A stretch of DNA of 64,000 nt from Streptomyces griseoflavus. GTDB lineage: Bacteria; Actinomycetota; Actinomycetes; Streptomycetales; Streptomycetaceae. The stretch spans positions 1-64,000 of the forward strand of contig NZ_BMUC01000001.1 in NCBI RefSeq assembly GCF_014649995.1, given 5' to 3'. Position 1 is the first letter of the stretch. Each line of letters begins with the position of its first letter. Under the pieces are notes generated by a model that did not search any database, was not told the origin of the DNA, and worked only from the letters and a program-made list of their open reading frames with translations. Both the position numbers and the translations under genes were made by a program. Positions 1 through 7,712 of this stretch are shown here, piece by piece.

Positions 1-199
1 TGTACTGGGCCGTGAGCTTGGCCTGGGAGAAGGCGAGGATGAAGTGCCGCCGGCCCCAGAGCTGACGGACGTACTCGGCGAGGGACGGCCGGGCGCCGCT
101 GACGGTGAGGCCGTGCCGGGCGGCGAGGGCCGCGAGGTCGTCCTCGCCCGGTACCGGGCGGGCTGCTGCGGGAGGCGGTGTGTGGAGGGCCTGACTCAC
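1..199 (-). CDS. ABC-2 type polysaccharide/teichoic acid export permease, N-terminal part
   Basis: The gene is cut by the window edge, and only the first 66 codons are visible, read leftwards from a GTG at 199. The N-terminus is short and proline/alanine-rich. It is followed by a segment containing SLAEYVRQLWGRRHF and then ILAFSQAKL, which resembles the cytoplasmic lead-in of TagG/Wzm-type export permeases before their first membrane helix. Such permeases pair with an ATPase to export undecaprenyl-linked wall polymers. That fits the wall glycopolymer genes between 4.8 and 14.5 kb. It is divergent from the TetR gene. The call rests on this short stretch only; another integral membrane protein is possible. 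Confidence 0.55.
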   Translation of the reverse strand, partial: MSQALHTPPPAAARPVPGEDDLAALAARHGLTVSGARPSLAEYVRQLWGRRHFILAFSQAKLTAQY

Positions 200-294
200 G
201 TCCGCTGCTTTCGCTAGGGGAAGGGGAGGGCAACGGGGTTCGACGTCGGGACGGGACCGTATCGTCGTCACCGGAGAGTAGGTCGAATACACGT

Positions 295-345
295 CGGAAC
301 GCAACCGTTTCGTCGTGACGGACGCGGCTGCCTATGCTGGTCCGC
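295..345 (+). promoter_or_regulatory. Candidate leaderless promoter and operator of the TetR gene
   Basis: TATGCT at 333-338 lies seven bases before the ATG at 346, the spacing expected when transcription starts on the first base of the start codon. A near-perfect inverted repeat, CGGAACG-CAAC-CGTTTCG (295-312), covers the likely -35 region. It would be a natural place for the TetR protein to repress itself and perhaps the divergent permease gene. This is inference from spacing and symmetry. Confidence 0.35.
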
Positions 346-978
346 ATGACGACGAACGCAGACGAGCCGCAGCCGCGTCCGCGTCCGCGCCGCCGGGCCC
401 CCGCCGGGGCCGCCGTGCTGCGGGAGGACGTCACGGAGGCCATCCGGGCGGCCGTCTTCGAGGAGCTCGCCTCCGCCGGCTACGCGCGGATGTCGATCGA
501 GGGCATCGCGCGCCGCGCGGGCGTCGGCAAGACCGCGGTGTACCGCCGCTGGCGCTCCAAACTGCACCTGGTCCTCGACCTGGTCTCCGCGATCGCCGTC
601 CAGGGACTCCCCGCACCGGACACCGGCTCCCTCGAGGGCGACCTGCGCCTGCTGTACGAGGTCACCTCCCGCGCCCTGCGCCACCCCGTCGCCTCCCAGA
701 TCCTCCCCGACCTCCAGGCGGAGGCCGCCCGCAACCCCGACATCGCCGAGGCCCTCCGCAAGGCCCTGCGCGAGGGGCAGGACGGGGTCGCCAAGGGCAT
801 CGTCACGGCGGCGGAGACCCGTGGCGAACTCCGCCCCGGCATCGACCACGCCCTGGCCCTGGACCTCATCTCCGGCCCCCTGTACTGGCGCTCGGTCGTG
901 ATCCGCAGCCCCAAGCTCCCCAAGGGCTACCTGGAGTCCCTGACCCGGGCCACGGCGGCGGCGCTGAAGGCCCTCTGA
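346..978 (+). CDS. TetR family transcriptional regulator
   Basis: A 210-residue one-component repressor. After a basic, proline-rich N-terminal tail, residues around 28-72 form the TetR helix-turn-helix, with the recognition stretch RRAGVGKTAVYRRWRSK. The rest is the alpha-helical ligand-binding and dimerisation domain, which resembles TetR_C domains of drug or envelope-stress regulators. I chose ATG 346 rather than ATG 334 because a TATGCT -10 hexamer sits seven bases upstream of 346, which suggests a leaderless message. The gene is divergent from the export permease at the window edge, a likely target together with itself. The inducing ligand cannot be read from sequence. Confidence 0.85.
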   Translation: MTTNADEPQPRPRPRRRAPAGAAVLREDVTEAIRAAVFEELASAGYARMSIEGIARRAGVGKTAVYRRWRSKLHLVLDLVSAIAVQGLPAPDTGSLEGDLRLLYEVTSRALRHPVASQILPDLQAEAARNPDIAEALRKALREGQDGVAKGIVTAAETRGELRPGIDHALALDLISGPLYWRSVVIRSPKLPKGYLESLTRATAAALKAL

Positions 979-987
979 ACCGGAGCC

Positions 988-1034
988 GAACCGGCGCGGT
1001 GCCGCACCGTGGCCCGCCGGGCGCGGGCCGGTTC
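988..1034. terminator. Candidate convergent terminator
   Basis: GAACCGGC (988-995) pairs with GCCGGTTC (1027-1034), with further GC-rich pairing inside. It lies between the convergent TetR and ADP-ribosylglycohydrolase genes and touches the stop codon of the latter. Confidence 0.35.
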
Positions 1035-1962
1035 AGCGGCACAGGCGCCGGGTGAGAGCGGTCAGGTCGGCCGTGGACAGGACCCGTCCGGCGAAGCCCG
1101 GCAGCGGGACGTGCAGGGGCCGCGTCCAGCGGGCGGGTATCGCGTCGATGCCGTGCACCGCTCCCGCCAGGCCGCCCGTGACGGCCGCCACCGTGTCCGT
1201 GTCGCCGCCGAGATCGATCGCCGCGCGTACGGCGTCCTCGTAACCGTTCGTCGTGCGCAGCGCCCACACCGCCGAGCCGAGGCAGGGCCACACCGCGCCG
1301 TTGAACTCGGTGGCCAGGTCCGGGTGCCAGTCGGGTGCGAGGACGGTGGCGTACCGGTCGCGGTGTTCGGGGTGCACGGCGCCGAGCGTGCCGGCCACGG
1401 CGGCGAGCGGGTCCTCACCGGCCAGGGCCACGCGCACCAGTTCGTGGAAGACGGCCGTGCCCTCCCACGCCGCCCGGTCGCCGTGGGTCAGCGCGGCCAG
1501 CCGGCGGGCGGCGTCCATGGTGGCGTCACGGCCGAGCGGCGCGAAGTACACGGCGGAGGGCGCGGCCCGCATCAGCGCGCCGTTGCCCGCCGCGCGCTGA
1601 TGCGTCCGGAAGTGCAGCGCGGCGGCCAGGTCCCAGGGGTCGCCGCCGCTCAGCACCGCCTCCGTCTGGAGGCCGATGTCCTTCGGTTCCGCGGCGGCCC
1701 ACCGCCGGAAGCGGTGGAAGACGTCGGGGAGTTCCAGGCCGCCGCACTCCACCAGCGACTCGGCGACGAGTACCGCCATCTGCGTGTCGTCGGTCGCCTC
1801 CCCCGGGTCCCAGCCGCCGCCCCCGCACATCTCCCCGCCGTGCCCCGCCGCCGGGAAACGGGCGGAGAAGGCGCCTTCGGGGCCGAACTCGAAGGGCGCG
1901 CCCAGGGCGTCGCCGACGGCGGAACCGACGACGGCACCCAGCGCGCGCTGGAGGAAGGTCAT
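1033..1962 (-). CDS. ADP-ribosylglycohydrolase (DraG/ARH family)
   Basis: A 309-residue protein of the all-alpha ADP-ribosylglycohydrolase fold, which removes ADP-ribose from proteins or small acceptors using a two-metal (Mg or Mn) centre. Metal-ligand motifs are visible: GSAVGDALGAPFE near the N-terminus, TDDTQM around residue 58, and DLGGDTDTVAAVTGGLAGA near residue 250. The length is typical of the family. Neighbours do not form an obvious operon with it: a 42-bp gap separates it from the upstream glycosyltransferase gene on the same strand. Family assignment is firm. The substrate is unknown, and no partner ADP-ribosyltransferase is in view. Confidence 0.9.
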   Translation of the reverse strand: MTFLQRALGAVVGSAVGDALGAPFEFGPEGAFSARFPAAGHGGEMCGGGGWDPGEATDDTQMAVLVAESLVECGGLELPDVFHRFRRWAAAEPKDIGLQTEAVLSGGDPWDLAAALHFRTHQRAAGNGALMRAAPSAVYFAPLGRDATMDAARRLAALTHGDRAAWEGTAVFHELVRVALAGEDPLAAVAGTLGAVHPEHRDRYATVLAPDWHPDLATEFNGAVWPCLGSAVWALRTTNGYEDAVRAAIDLGGDTDTVAAVTGGLAGAVHGIDAIPARWTRPLHVPLPGFAGRVLSTADLTALTRRLCR

Positions 1963-2004
1963 CCGGGCAGGCTAACCGGCATGGCAGGGCGACCGCACCG
2001 GTCC

Positions 2005-3630
2005 TCAGGGCAGCAGGCGGCGCAGCCGGGCGCGGAGTATCGGGGCGAGGCCGCGGGCGCCGGCCGCCACGCGGAGGGCGAGGGAGCCGGAGTGGGTGGC
2101 GTAGGGGTGGACGAGGACGATGCCGTGGCGGGCGCTCGGCAGGGCGAGGCGGCGCAGCAGGCCGGGGCCGGCGAGGGCGTGGGCCGTGACCGGGCGGGTG
2201 GAGCCGTCCCGGAAGCGCAGCCGCAGCCGCAGGTCCCAGGCGCCGGAGGCGAGGTCCGCCAGCCGGTCCGGGCGCAGCGGGGTCTCCGCCGTCCAGGTGC
2301 CCGCGGACGACGCCCGCCACGGGACCGTGCGGCGCACGGCCACCCCGTCCCGGTCCCGGTGGCGCCACTCCAGCTCCACCTCCGTCGGGCCCGCCTGTGC
2401 CGTCCTGCCGTACAGCTCGTGCAGGCGCAGCCGCAGGCGGCCCGCGCGGGGGCGCAGTTCCGCGTCGACGGCGAGGGGGAGCCGGTGCGCGGGGCGGGTC
2501 AGCAAGGGCTCCAGGGTGATCCCCGGCAGGGCGGACGACCAGCAGGGCGTGCCGTCCGGCGCGCGGGCGTAGGGCGGGCGGAGCCGGGCCGGCCGGGCCG
2601 CCAGCTCCCGCAGCCGGGGCAGGTCGCGCGGCTCCGGGCCGGCCAGCACGACCCGCGCGATCAGCCGGCCCGGGGCGACCGGGTCGAGGGTCCAGTCGGC
2701 GGCGTCGTAGTCCGCGAGGAACGCCCGCGTGTGCGTCCACCACTCCCGCCGGTAGGCGGCGTCCCGCAGGGGCAGTTCGCGGGCGTACATGCGCAGCTCG
2801 TGGTCGAGGAACTTGGCCCGGACCCGGCGTGCCAGCAGTTTCTCCCCGGCGTCCAGCAGGACGGCGTGGGCGGTGCGGCAGGCGTGGGTGCGGGAGCGCC
2901 AGTTGTCGATGCCGGCGCGGGCCAGCGAGATCGACAGCTGCCGGGCGGAGCGGCGGACGTGCCAGACGTACACCCGGTCCGGGACCAGCGCGACGCGCGG
3001 GGCGGCGGCCCACACCCGCGCCGTGAAGACGATGTCCTCGTAGGGGAAGCGGCCCTCGGGGAAGCGGATGCCGTGGGCGCGCAGGAAGGCCGTGGCGTAG
3101 AGCTTGTTGACGCAGAGCGTGTCGTACGTCAGGCGCGGGCGCCGGGCGGGGTGGGCGAGGACGGCGGGGGCGGCGTACAGGCCGGGCTCCCACGGCACCT
3201 CACGGCCCGACGGCAGCTCCCGGCGTACGCACAGGCCGCCGGCGACCTCGGCGTCCGCCCCGGTGGCGGCGGTGAGCAGCGCGTCGACCGCGCCGGGCGG
3301 CAGGACGTCGTCGCTGTCCAGGAACATCACGTACGGCGCGGTCACCGCGTCGAGCCCGGTGTTGCGCGGGGTGCCGCAGCCGCCGCTGTTGACGGGGAGG
3401 CGGATCACCCGCAGCCGGGGCTCGCCGGCGGCCAGCCGGTCCAGCAGGCCGGCGCTGCCGTCCGTGGAGCAGTCGTCGACGGCGACGACCTCCCGCACGG
3501 CGGGGCCCTGCCCGAGCGCCGAGCGCACGGCGTCGGTCACGTGGAGGGCGTCGTCGTAGCCGATCACGACGACGGCGACGGCGGCGGTGACAGCGGTCGG
3601 GGAGTGCGGGGGGTGCTGTGGGGGGTGCAT
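2005..3630 (-). CDS. Family 2 glycosyltransferase with long C-terminal region
   Basis: A 541-residue protein. Residues about 15-230 are a GT-A fold glycosyltransferase family 2 domain, with the nucleotide-binding VAVDDCSTDGS motif and the metal-binding FLDSDDVLPPG motif. The remaining 300 residues have no obvious membrane helices. They include a helical part and a beta-rich stretch similar in style to accessory domains of wall-polymer glycosyltransferases. It resembles the N-terminal GT2 halves of the three fusions at 7.7-14.5 kb but lacks the glycerophosphotransferase half. It probably transfers a sugar to a wall glycopolymer; donor and acceptor are unknown. The start is uncertain because the first 15 residues are a low-complexity His/Pro stretch. 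Confidence 0.8.
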   Translation of the reverse strand: MHPPQHPPHSPTAVTAAVAVVVIGYDDALHVTDAVRSALGQGPAVREVVAVDDCSTDGSAGLLDRLAAGEPRLRVIRLPVNSGGCGTPRNTGLDAVTAPYVMFLDSDDVLPPGAVDALLTAATGADAEVAGGLCVRRELPSGREVPWEPGLYAAPAVLAHPARRPRLTYDTLCVNKLYATAFLRAHGIRFPEGRFPYEDIVFTARVWAAAPRVALVPDRVYVWHVRRSARQLSISLARAGIDNWRSRTHACRTAHAVLLDAGEKLLARRVRAKFLDHELRMYARELPLRDAAYRREWWTHTRAFLADYDAADWTLDPVAPGRLIARVVLAGPEPRDLPRLRELAARPARLRPPYARAPDGTPCWSSALPGITLEPLLTRPAHRLPLAVDAELRPRAGRLRLRLHELYGRTAQAGPTEVELEWRHRDRDGVAVRRTVPWRASSAGTWTAETPLRPDRLADLASGAWDLRLRLRFRDGSTRPVTAHALAGPGLLRRLALPSARHGIVLVHPYATHSGSLALRVAAGARGLAPILRARLRRLLP

Positions 3631-3702
3631 GACGTCCTCGGGCGCGGTACGGGCTGGTTCATACCCTTTGCCCGCCCGGGTGCGTCTCCTACCCGCCGCG
3701 TG

Positions 3703-4197
3703 TCACGCCCCGCTCGCCGCCGCCCTGTCCAGCGCGGTGGTCAGTTCGTGCAGGCGGGCGCTGAGGGAGCGCACCTCGTCGCCCTCGAAGCCGGTCGCGG
3801 CGAGGATGCGCCGCGGCACCTCCCGGGCCCGTTCGCGCAGCGCGGTGCCCTCCTCGGTGGGCCGGACCTCCACCGACCGCTCGTCGCGCGCGCTGCGCTC
3901 CCGGCTCACCAGTCCGGCCGTCTCCAGGCGCTTGAGCAGCGGGGAGAGCGTGCCGGAGTCCAGGCGCAGGTGTTCGCCGAGCTTCTTCACGGGCAGCGTC
4001 CCGTGCTCCCACAGCACCAGCATGACCAGGTACTGCGGGTAGGTGAGCCCGAGATCCTTCAGCACCACCCGGTAGACGCCGTTGAAGGCGCGGGAGGCGG
4101 CGTGCAGGCCGAAGCAGATCTGCTGGTCGAGGCGGAGCCAGTCGTCCGCGGCGCCCGGCAGCGGGGGCGTCGCGGGTGGGTTCGGAGTGGCGGTCAT
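3703..4197 (-). CDS. ohrR: OhrR, organic hydroperoxide-sensing MarR family repressor
   Basis: A 164-residue winged-helix repressor of the OhrR branch of MarR. The sensing cysteine is seen in LDQQICFGLHAASRAF (Cys28), and the conserved LGLTYPQYLVMLVLWE and SGTLSPLLKRLE segments follow. In this family, oxidation of the cysteine by organic peroxides releases the protein from DNA and derepresses ohr. It is divergent from ohr across 126 bp, and that gap holds an excellent OhrR-type inverted repeat (4231-4251), so autoregulation plus control of ohr is expected. Confidence 0.93.
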   Translation of the reverse strand: MTATPNPPATPPLPGAADDWLRLDQQICFGLHAASRAFNGVYRVVLKDLGLTYPQYLVMLVLWEHGTLPVKKLGEHLRLDSGTLSPLLKRLETAGLVSRERSARDERSVEVRPTEEGTALRERAREVPRRILAATGFEGDEVRSLSARLHELTTALDRAAASGA

Positions 4198-4230
4198 GGC
4201 TCCAGGGTAGCTCTCGCGGGCTATTTGGTT

Positions 4231-4251
4231 GCGCGCAATTTAATTGCGTGC
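4231..4251. promoter_or_regulatory. OhrR operator between ohrR and ohr
   Basis: CGCAAT-TTA-ATTGCG is a perfect inverted repeat, extended to 8 of 9 matches over 4231-4239 and 4243-4251. The overlapping TTGCGCGCAA (4229-4238) is a second palindrome. This AT-rich core in a very GC-rich gap matches OhrR operators described in Streptomyces and Bacillus. A CTACTG/TACTGG -10-like stretch for ohr follows at about 4253-4259, so a bound repressor would block the promoter. Confidence 0.8.
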
Positions 4252-4323
4252 TCTACTGGTGTGCGTCAGGCGGCCGGAACCCTTGCGGCTCCGGCCCGGC
4301 CACCACTCGAGAGGGGTCTCCCC

Positions 4324-4737
4324 ATGGACGCGCTCTACACCGCCGTCGCCACCGCCACCCACGGCCGCGAGGGCCGCGCCGTCACCTCCGACGGGAAGCT
4401 GGACCTCGGTCTGAGCGCCCCCGTGGAGCTGGGCGGCAGCGGTCAGGGCACCAACCCCGAGCAGCTGTTCGCCGCCGGTTACGCGGCCTGCTTCGGCAGC
4501 GCCCTCGGCGTGGTCGGCCGGGCGGCGAAGGTCGACGTCAGCGACGCCGCGGTGACCGCCGAGGTCGTCCTCGGCAAGCAGGGCGAGGGCTTCGCGCTCG
4601 CGGTGACGCTCCGGGTCGAGCTGCCCGAGGGCATCGAGGAGGAGACCGGCCGCAAGCTGGTCGAGCAGGCCCACCAGGTCTGCCCCTACTCCAACGCCAC
4701 CCGCGGCAACATCCCCGTCGACCTCGTCATCGAGTAG
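4324..4737 (+). CDS. ohr: Ohr, organic hydroperoxide resistance peroxidase
   Basis: A 137-residue thiol peroxidase of the OsmC/Ohr family that reduces organic hydroperoxides in the cytoplasm. The two catalytic cysteines are present, in AACFGSAL (Cys56) and HQVCPYSNATRGN (Cys120). The length is exactly that of the family. The ATG at 4324 is preceded by GAGAGGGG, a good ribosome site. It is transcribed away from ohrR and should be induced by organic peroxides. Confidence 0.95.
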   Translation: MDALYTAVATATHGREGRAVTSDGKLDLGLSAPVELGGSGQGTNPEQLFAAGYAACFGSALGVVGRAAKVDVSDAAVTAEVVLGKQGEGFALAVTLRVELPEGIEEETGRKLVEQAHQVCPYSNATRGNIPVDLVIE

Positions 4738-4747
4738 CCCCGCCGCC

Positions 4748-4781
4748 GGCTCCGCCCACGACGTCCTCCCCGCGCGGAGCC
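4748..4781. terminator. Possible convergent terminator
   Basis: GGCTCCGC (4748-4755) pairs with GCGGAGCC (4774-4781), with an 18-base loop. It lies in the short gap between ohr and the convergent membrane protein gene. The long loop makes it weak. Confidence 0.25.
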
Positions 4782-4788
4782 GCGCCGC

Positions 4789-6348
4789 TCACCCGCCGAC
4801 CCGTGCCAGCACCTCCCCGGTCCGCCGGCTCCACGTCACCACCACCGCCTCCTCGGGCACCGGCTGCCAGGGCGTCAGCAGCAGCCAGCGCGCGTCGTAC
4901 CGGCGGACGACCGCGGCCCGCTCGGCGCGGGTCGAAGCGGGGTCCAGGTAGGCCCGCACGTCCTCCGCCCGCCGCAGCCGCTCCCGTTCGTCCAGCGCCG
5001 GGTCCGGCCAGGCGGGCGCCGCGAGGTTCGGCCCGTACCCGGCGAGCGCGTGGACGGCGTGATAGCCGTCGGCGATCACCACCTCGCCCCGGCCGACATA
5101 GCGCGCGGCCCAGTCGTACGACGGCCAGTCGGGCGGCTGCTCGAAGCCCACCGGGTCCGCCGCGCGCGGCACCACCGCCCCGGCCTGCACGGTCAGGAAC
5201 CCGGCGCAGGCCCCCGCGGCCGCCACCCCGCCGAGCAGCCGCCGCCACACCGGCCACGGCCGGGGCGCCGCCAGCTCCACCGCGAGCGCGAACTGGAGCG
5301 GCACCAGCGTGAGCCCCAGGATCCTGCCGTACGTGTAGTGCCCGCTGACCCAGCCGTACGCCACCACCAGGCAGTCCAGGACGAACATCAGCACCAGCGG
5401 ATCGCGCCACGAGGTGCGCCGCGCCCGCAGCCACAGCACCGGCAGCCCCAGCAGCGCCAGCCCGAACTGACCGGCGAGGTCCAGGTACAGCCGCCGGTGC
5501 ATCGCGTCCACACTGCCGTTCCCGGCCAGCGCGAAGACGTCGAAGTACGGCCAGCACGCCGCCACCGACAGCGCCACCGACCCCGTCAGCGCCCAGCGCC
5601 CGGCGACCGCCGCCGTCCACCCCCGCTGCCCTCCGGCGACCAGCGCCACCGCCCCCAGCGCCGCCGCGACCGCCGTGATCGGGTGCACCAGCAGGATCAG
5701 CCCGTACAGCGCGCCCAGCGCCGCGTACCCCGGCAGCGGACGCAGCCCGCCCGGTCCCACGTACCGCACGGCCGCCGCGTCCCGGGCCCGCGCCCCCGTC
5801 AGCGCCCAGGCCCAGAAGGCGAGCCCGATCGCGAACGCCGACGGGTAGGAGAGATTGCCCGTCATCGACATCAGGTTCAGGTAGCCGCTCCACCAGGCCC
5901 GCTCCAGCCCCCACAGCAGCGTCATCGCGGCCAGCGCCAGCACCGGCGCCCACGGGCGCGGCGACAGCACCCGCACGAACCGCCCGATCCCGGTGAGCAG
6001 CACCAGCAGGTTCAGCGGCCCGGTGAGCTTCAGCACCTCCCAGCCGCCCAGACCGGTCAGCCGGGCGAGGACCCCCTGCGCCAGGGCGAACGGCGAGTAG
6101 TACGGGCTGCCCGCGCCCGGCAGGTCCGCCATCGGATGCCGGGGGCGCAGCAGATCGTCCTTGAGGCGTTCGACGACCGCCGCGTGCTGGCCGGCGTCGC
6201 AGCACAGCGGCACCCTCCAGTACGCCAGTGACATCACGAGCCAGAACAGGAAGCCGAAGAGCTGGTACGGGGTGGGGCGCCAGGCCCCGCCGCCGCGCAG
6301 CGCCGTGGCACCGCTCACGGACCGCCGTACGAGGACTCCGGCGCTCAT
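4789..6348 (-). CDS. Polytopic membrane protein, possibly GT-C type glycosyltransferase
   Basis: A 519-residue integral membrane protein with roughly ten or more hydrophobic helices, for example FGFLFWLVMSLAYW near residue 31 and several alanine/leucine-rich segments up to residue 400, then a soluble C-terminal tail of about 100 residues. The early extracytoplasmic loop and general layout resemble polyprenyl-phosphate-sugar-dependent GT-C enzymes, but I see no diagnostic acidic motif, so the function is open. It follows the wall glycopolymer cluster on the same strand, 98 bp after the other polytopic protein. That gap contains a perfect inverted repeat (6374-6394), so it may have its own regulated promoter. 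Confidence 0.65.
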   Translation of the reverse strand: MSAGVLVRRSVSGATALRGGGAWRPTPYQLFGFLFWLVMSLAYWRVPLCCDAGQHAAVVERLKDDLLRPRHPMADLPGAGSPYYSPFALAQGVLARLTGLGGWEVLKLTGPLNLLVLLTGIGRFVRVLSPRPWAPVLALAAMTLLWGLERAWWSGYLNLMSMTGNLSYPSAFAIGLAFWAWALTGARARDAAAVRYVGPGGLRPLPGYAALGALYGLILLVHPITAVAAALGAVALVAGGQRGWTAAVAGRWALTGSVALSVAACWPYFDVFALAGNGSVDAMHRRLYLDLAGQFGLALLGLPVLWLRARRTSWRDPLVLMFVLDCLVVAYGWVSGHYTYGRILGLTLVPLQFALAVELAAPRPWPVWRRLLGGVAAAGACAGFLTVQAGAVVPRAADPVGFEQPPDWPSYDWAARYVGRGEVVIADGYHAVHALAGYGPNLAAPAWPDPALDERERLRRAEDVRAYLDPASTRAERAAVVRRYDARWLLLTPWQPVPEEAVVVTWSRRTGEVLARVGG

Positions 6349-6373
6349 CGGGTGACGCGGAAAGAGGACATGC

Positions 6374-6394
6374 GGAACATCTGCCGTATGTTCC
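6374..6394. promoter_or_regulatory. Perfect inverted repeat upstream of the membrane protein gene
   Basis: GGAACAT-N7-ATGTTCC is a perfect dyad. It lies 26-46 bp before the start codon at 6348 and within the 98-bp gap between two minus-strand genes. Size and spacing fit a dimeric transcription factor operator. I do not recognise the factor. Confidence 0.45.
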
Positions 6395-6446
6395 CCCAGG
6401 CGTCACACGCTTGACCTCTTGTCACCTTTTCGAGTGACCGCGGGGG

Positions 6447-7712
6447 TCAGTGCACGGGTTCCAGCGGGGCCCCTTGCGCCGGCACCACGAGCCGCCGCAC
6501 CGCCGGCTCCAGCAGCAGCGGCACACCCAGCACCGGCAGCAGCCAGGCCAGCGTGATCAGCCGGTCGCCCCAGATGGCGATGTCCGGGTGCCCGGCCTGG
6601 TTGAGAATCCCCGTGCAGGCCGCGGCGACCAGGAACGCACCGAACGCCGGCCGCCGCCGCGCGCCCAGCACGCCCGCCGCCAGGGCGGCCACGAACAGCG
6701 GCTCCCACAGCTGCCGGCGCAGCCACTCCATCCAGAAGTTCCCCTGGAGCTGGAAGAACTCCGCCCAGGGACGCTCCCGGTCGGGGTGGGCGAAGTGATC
6801 GGTCAGCAGGTCCTGCACGCTCTCCGACACCGACGGATAGTGCAGCAGCCGGGCCAGCACCACCGTGCCCAGCATCCCCGCGCACCCCACCGCGGCGAGC
6901 GCCGGCACCCCCCGCCCCGCGGGCAGACCCTTCCGGCGGCGCCGTACCGCGACCGCCGCGCCCGCGGCCGCCAGGCACAGCCCGAGGAACAGCGCCTGCG
7001 AGTGCTTCACGGTGAACAGCGCGGCCAGCGAGGCGCACACCAGCACCGTGCCCGCCCGCGTCGCGCGCCCCCGGAGCACCAGCGCGCAGCCCCACAGCGC
7101 GGCCAGGGTGAGGGCCAGCAGCAGCCCCTCCGTCATCGGGCGCATCGCCGTCGTCCCGCACGGCAGGACATGGAAGAGCACCTGCCCGGTGAGCGCGAGC
7201 GGCACCGGCACCGACAGGGTGCGCAGCACCAGGAAGGCCAGCACCCCGCCCGCGCAGGTGATCACCACGCCCGCCGCCCACAGACCCCAGGTCGCCCCGA
7301 ACAGGCTGACGAACGGCAGCAGGAACAGCGGGTAGCCGGGACGCACCTCGAAGATCCGCATGAACCGCTCGGACATGAACGGCACGGTGTGCCCGCCTGT
7401 CTGCCCGGCCGCCAGCCCGGCCTCGACCGCCCGCCACTCCTGTTCCCGGCACTCCCGCAGGACCCGCGGGGCGGGGTCCGGGGCGTGGAAGCGCACCACG
7501 TCCACGTTCTGGTCGCGGTGGGCGATCGCCGCCCGGCCCGCGCAGTAGTGGTCGATGGTGACGGCCGCCGCCTCCCGCTTGCCGGCGCCGCCCAGACTCA
7601 GCGCGTAGGAGAGGTAGTTCTTGCTGTCGGGGGTGTCCCGGCCGGAGACGTTCGCCAGTTGCAGCACCGCGAAGACCGCGGCCAGGACCAGCACCCAGGT
7701 GCGCGGCCTCAC
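6447..7712 (-). CDS. Polytopic membrane protein of the wall glycopolymer cluster
   Basis: A 421-residue integral membrane protein. It has an N-terminal helix (WVLVLAAVFAVLQLANVSG), a long extracytoplasmic stretch of about 100 residues with three cysteines, then a series of about eight hydrophobic helices ending near the C-terminus. This topology, one helix, a large loop, then many helices, is common in actinobacterial GT-C-like glycosyltransferases, but no catalytic motif is certain. The GTG start at 7712 overlaps the stop of the preceding GT2-TagF gene (GTGA), so the two are translationally coupled and probably act in the same polymer pathway. Confidence 0.7.
   Translation of the reverse strand: MRPRTWVLVLAAVFAVLQLANVSGRDTPDSKNYLSYALSLGGAGKREAAAVTIDHYCAGRAAIAHRDQNVDVVRFHAPDPAPRVLRECREQEWRAVEAGLAAGQTGGHTVPFMSERFMRIFEVRPGYPLFLLPFVSLFGATWGLWAAGVVITCAGGVLAFLVLRTLSVPVPLALTGQVLFHVLPCGTTAMRPMTEGLLLALTLAALWGCALVLRGRATRAGTVLVCASLAALFTVKHSQALFLGLCLAAAGAAVAVRRRRKGLPAGRGVPALAAVGCAGMLGTVVLARLLHYPSVSESVQDLLTDHFAHPDRERPWAEFFQLQGNFWMEWLRRQLWEPLFVAALAAGVLGARRRPAFGAFLVAAACTGILNQAGHPDIAIWGDRLITLAWLLPVLGVPLLLEPAVRRLVVPAQGAPLEPVH

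Noticed and set aside
1009-4737. A 1242-codon plus-strand frame running across ohr and antisense to three genes
   Set aside because: Only its last 137 codons (ohr) show family similarity. The rest is antisense to clear genes and arises because stops are rare at this GC content.
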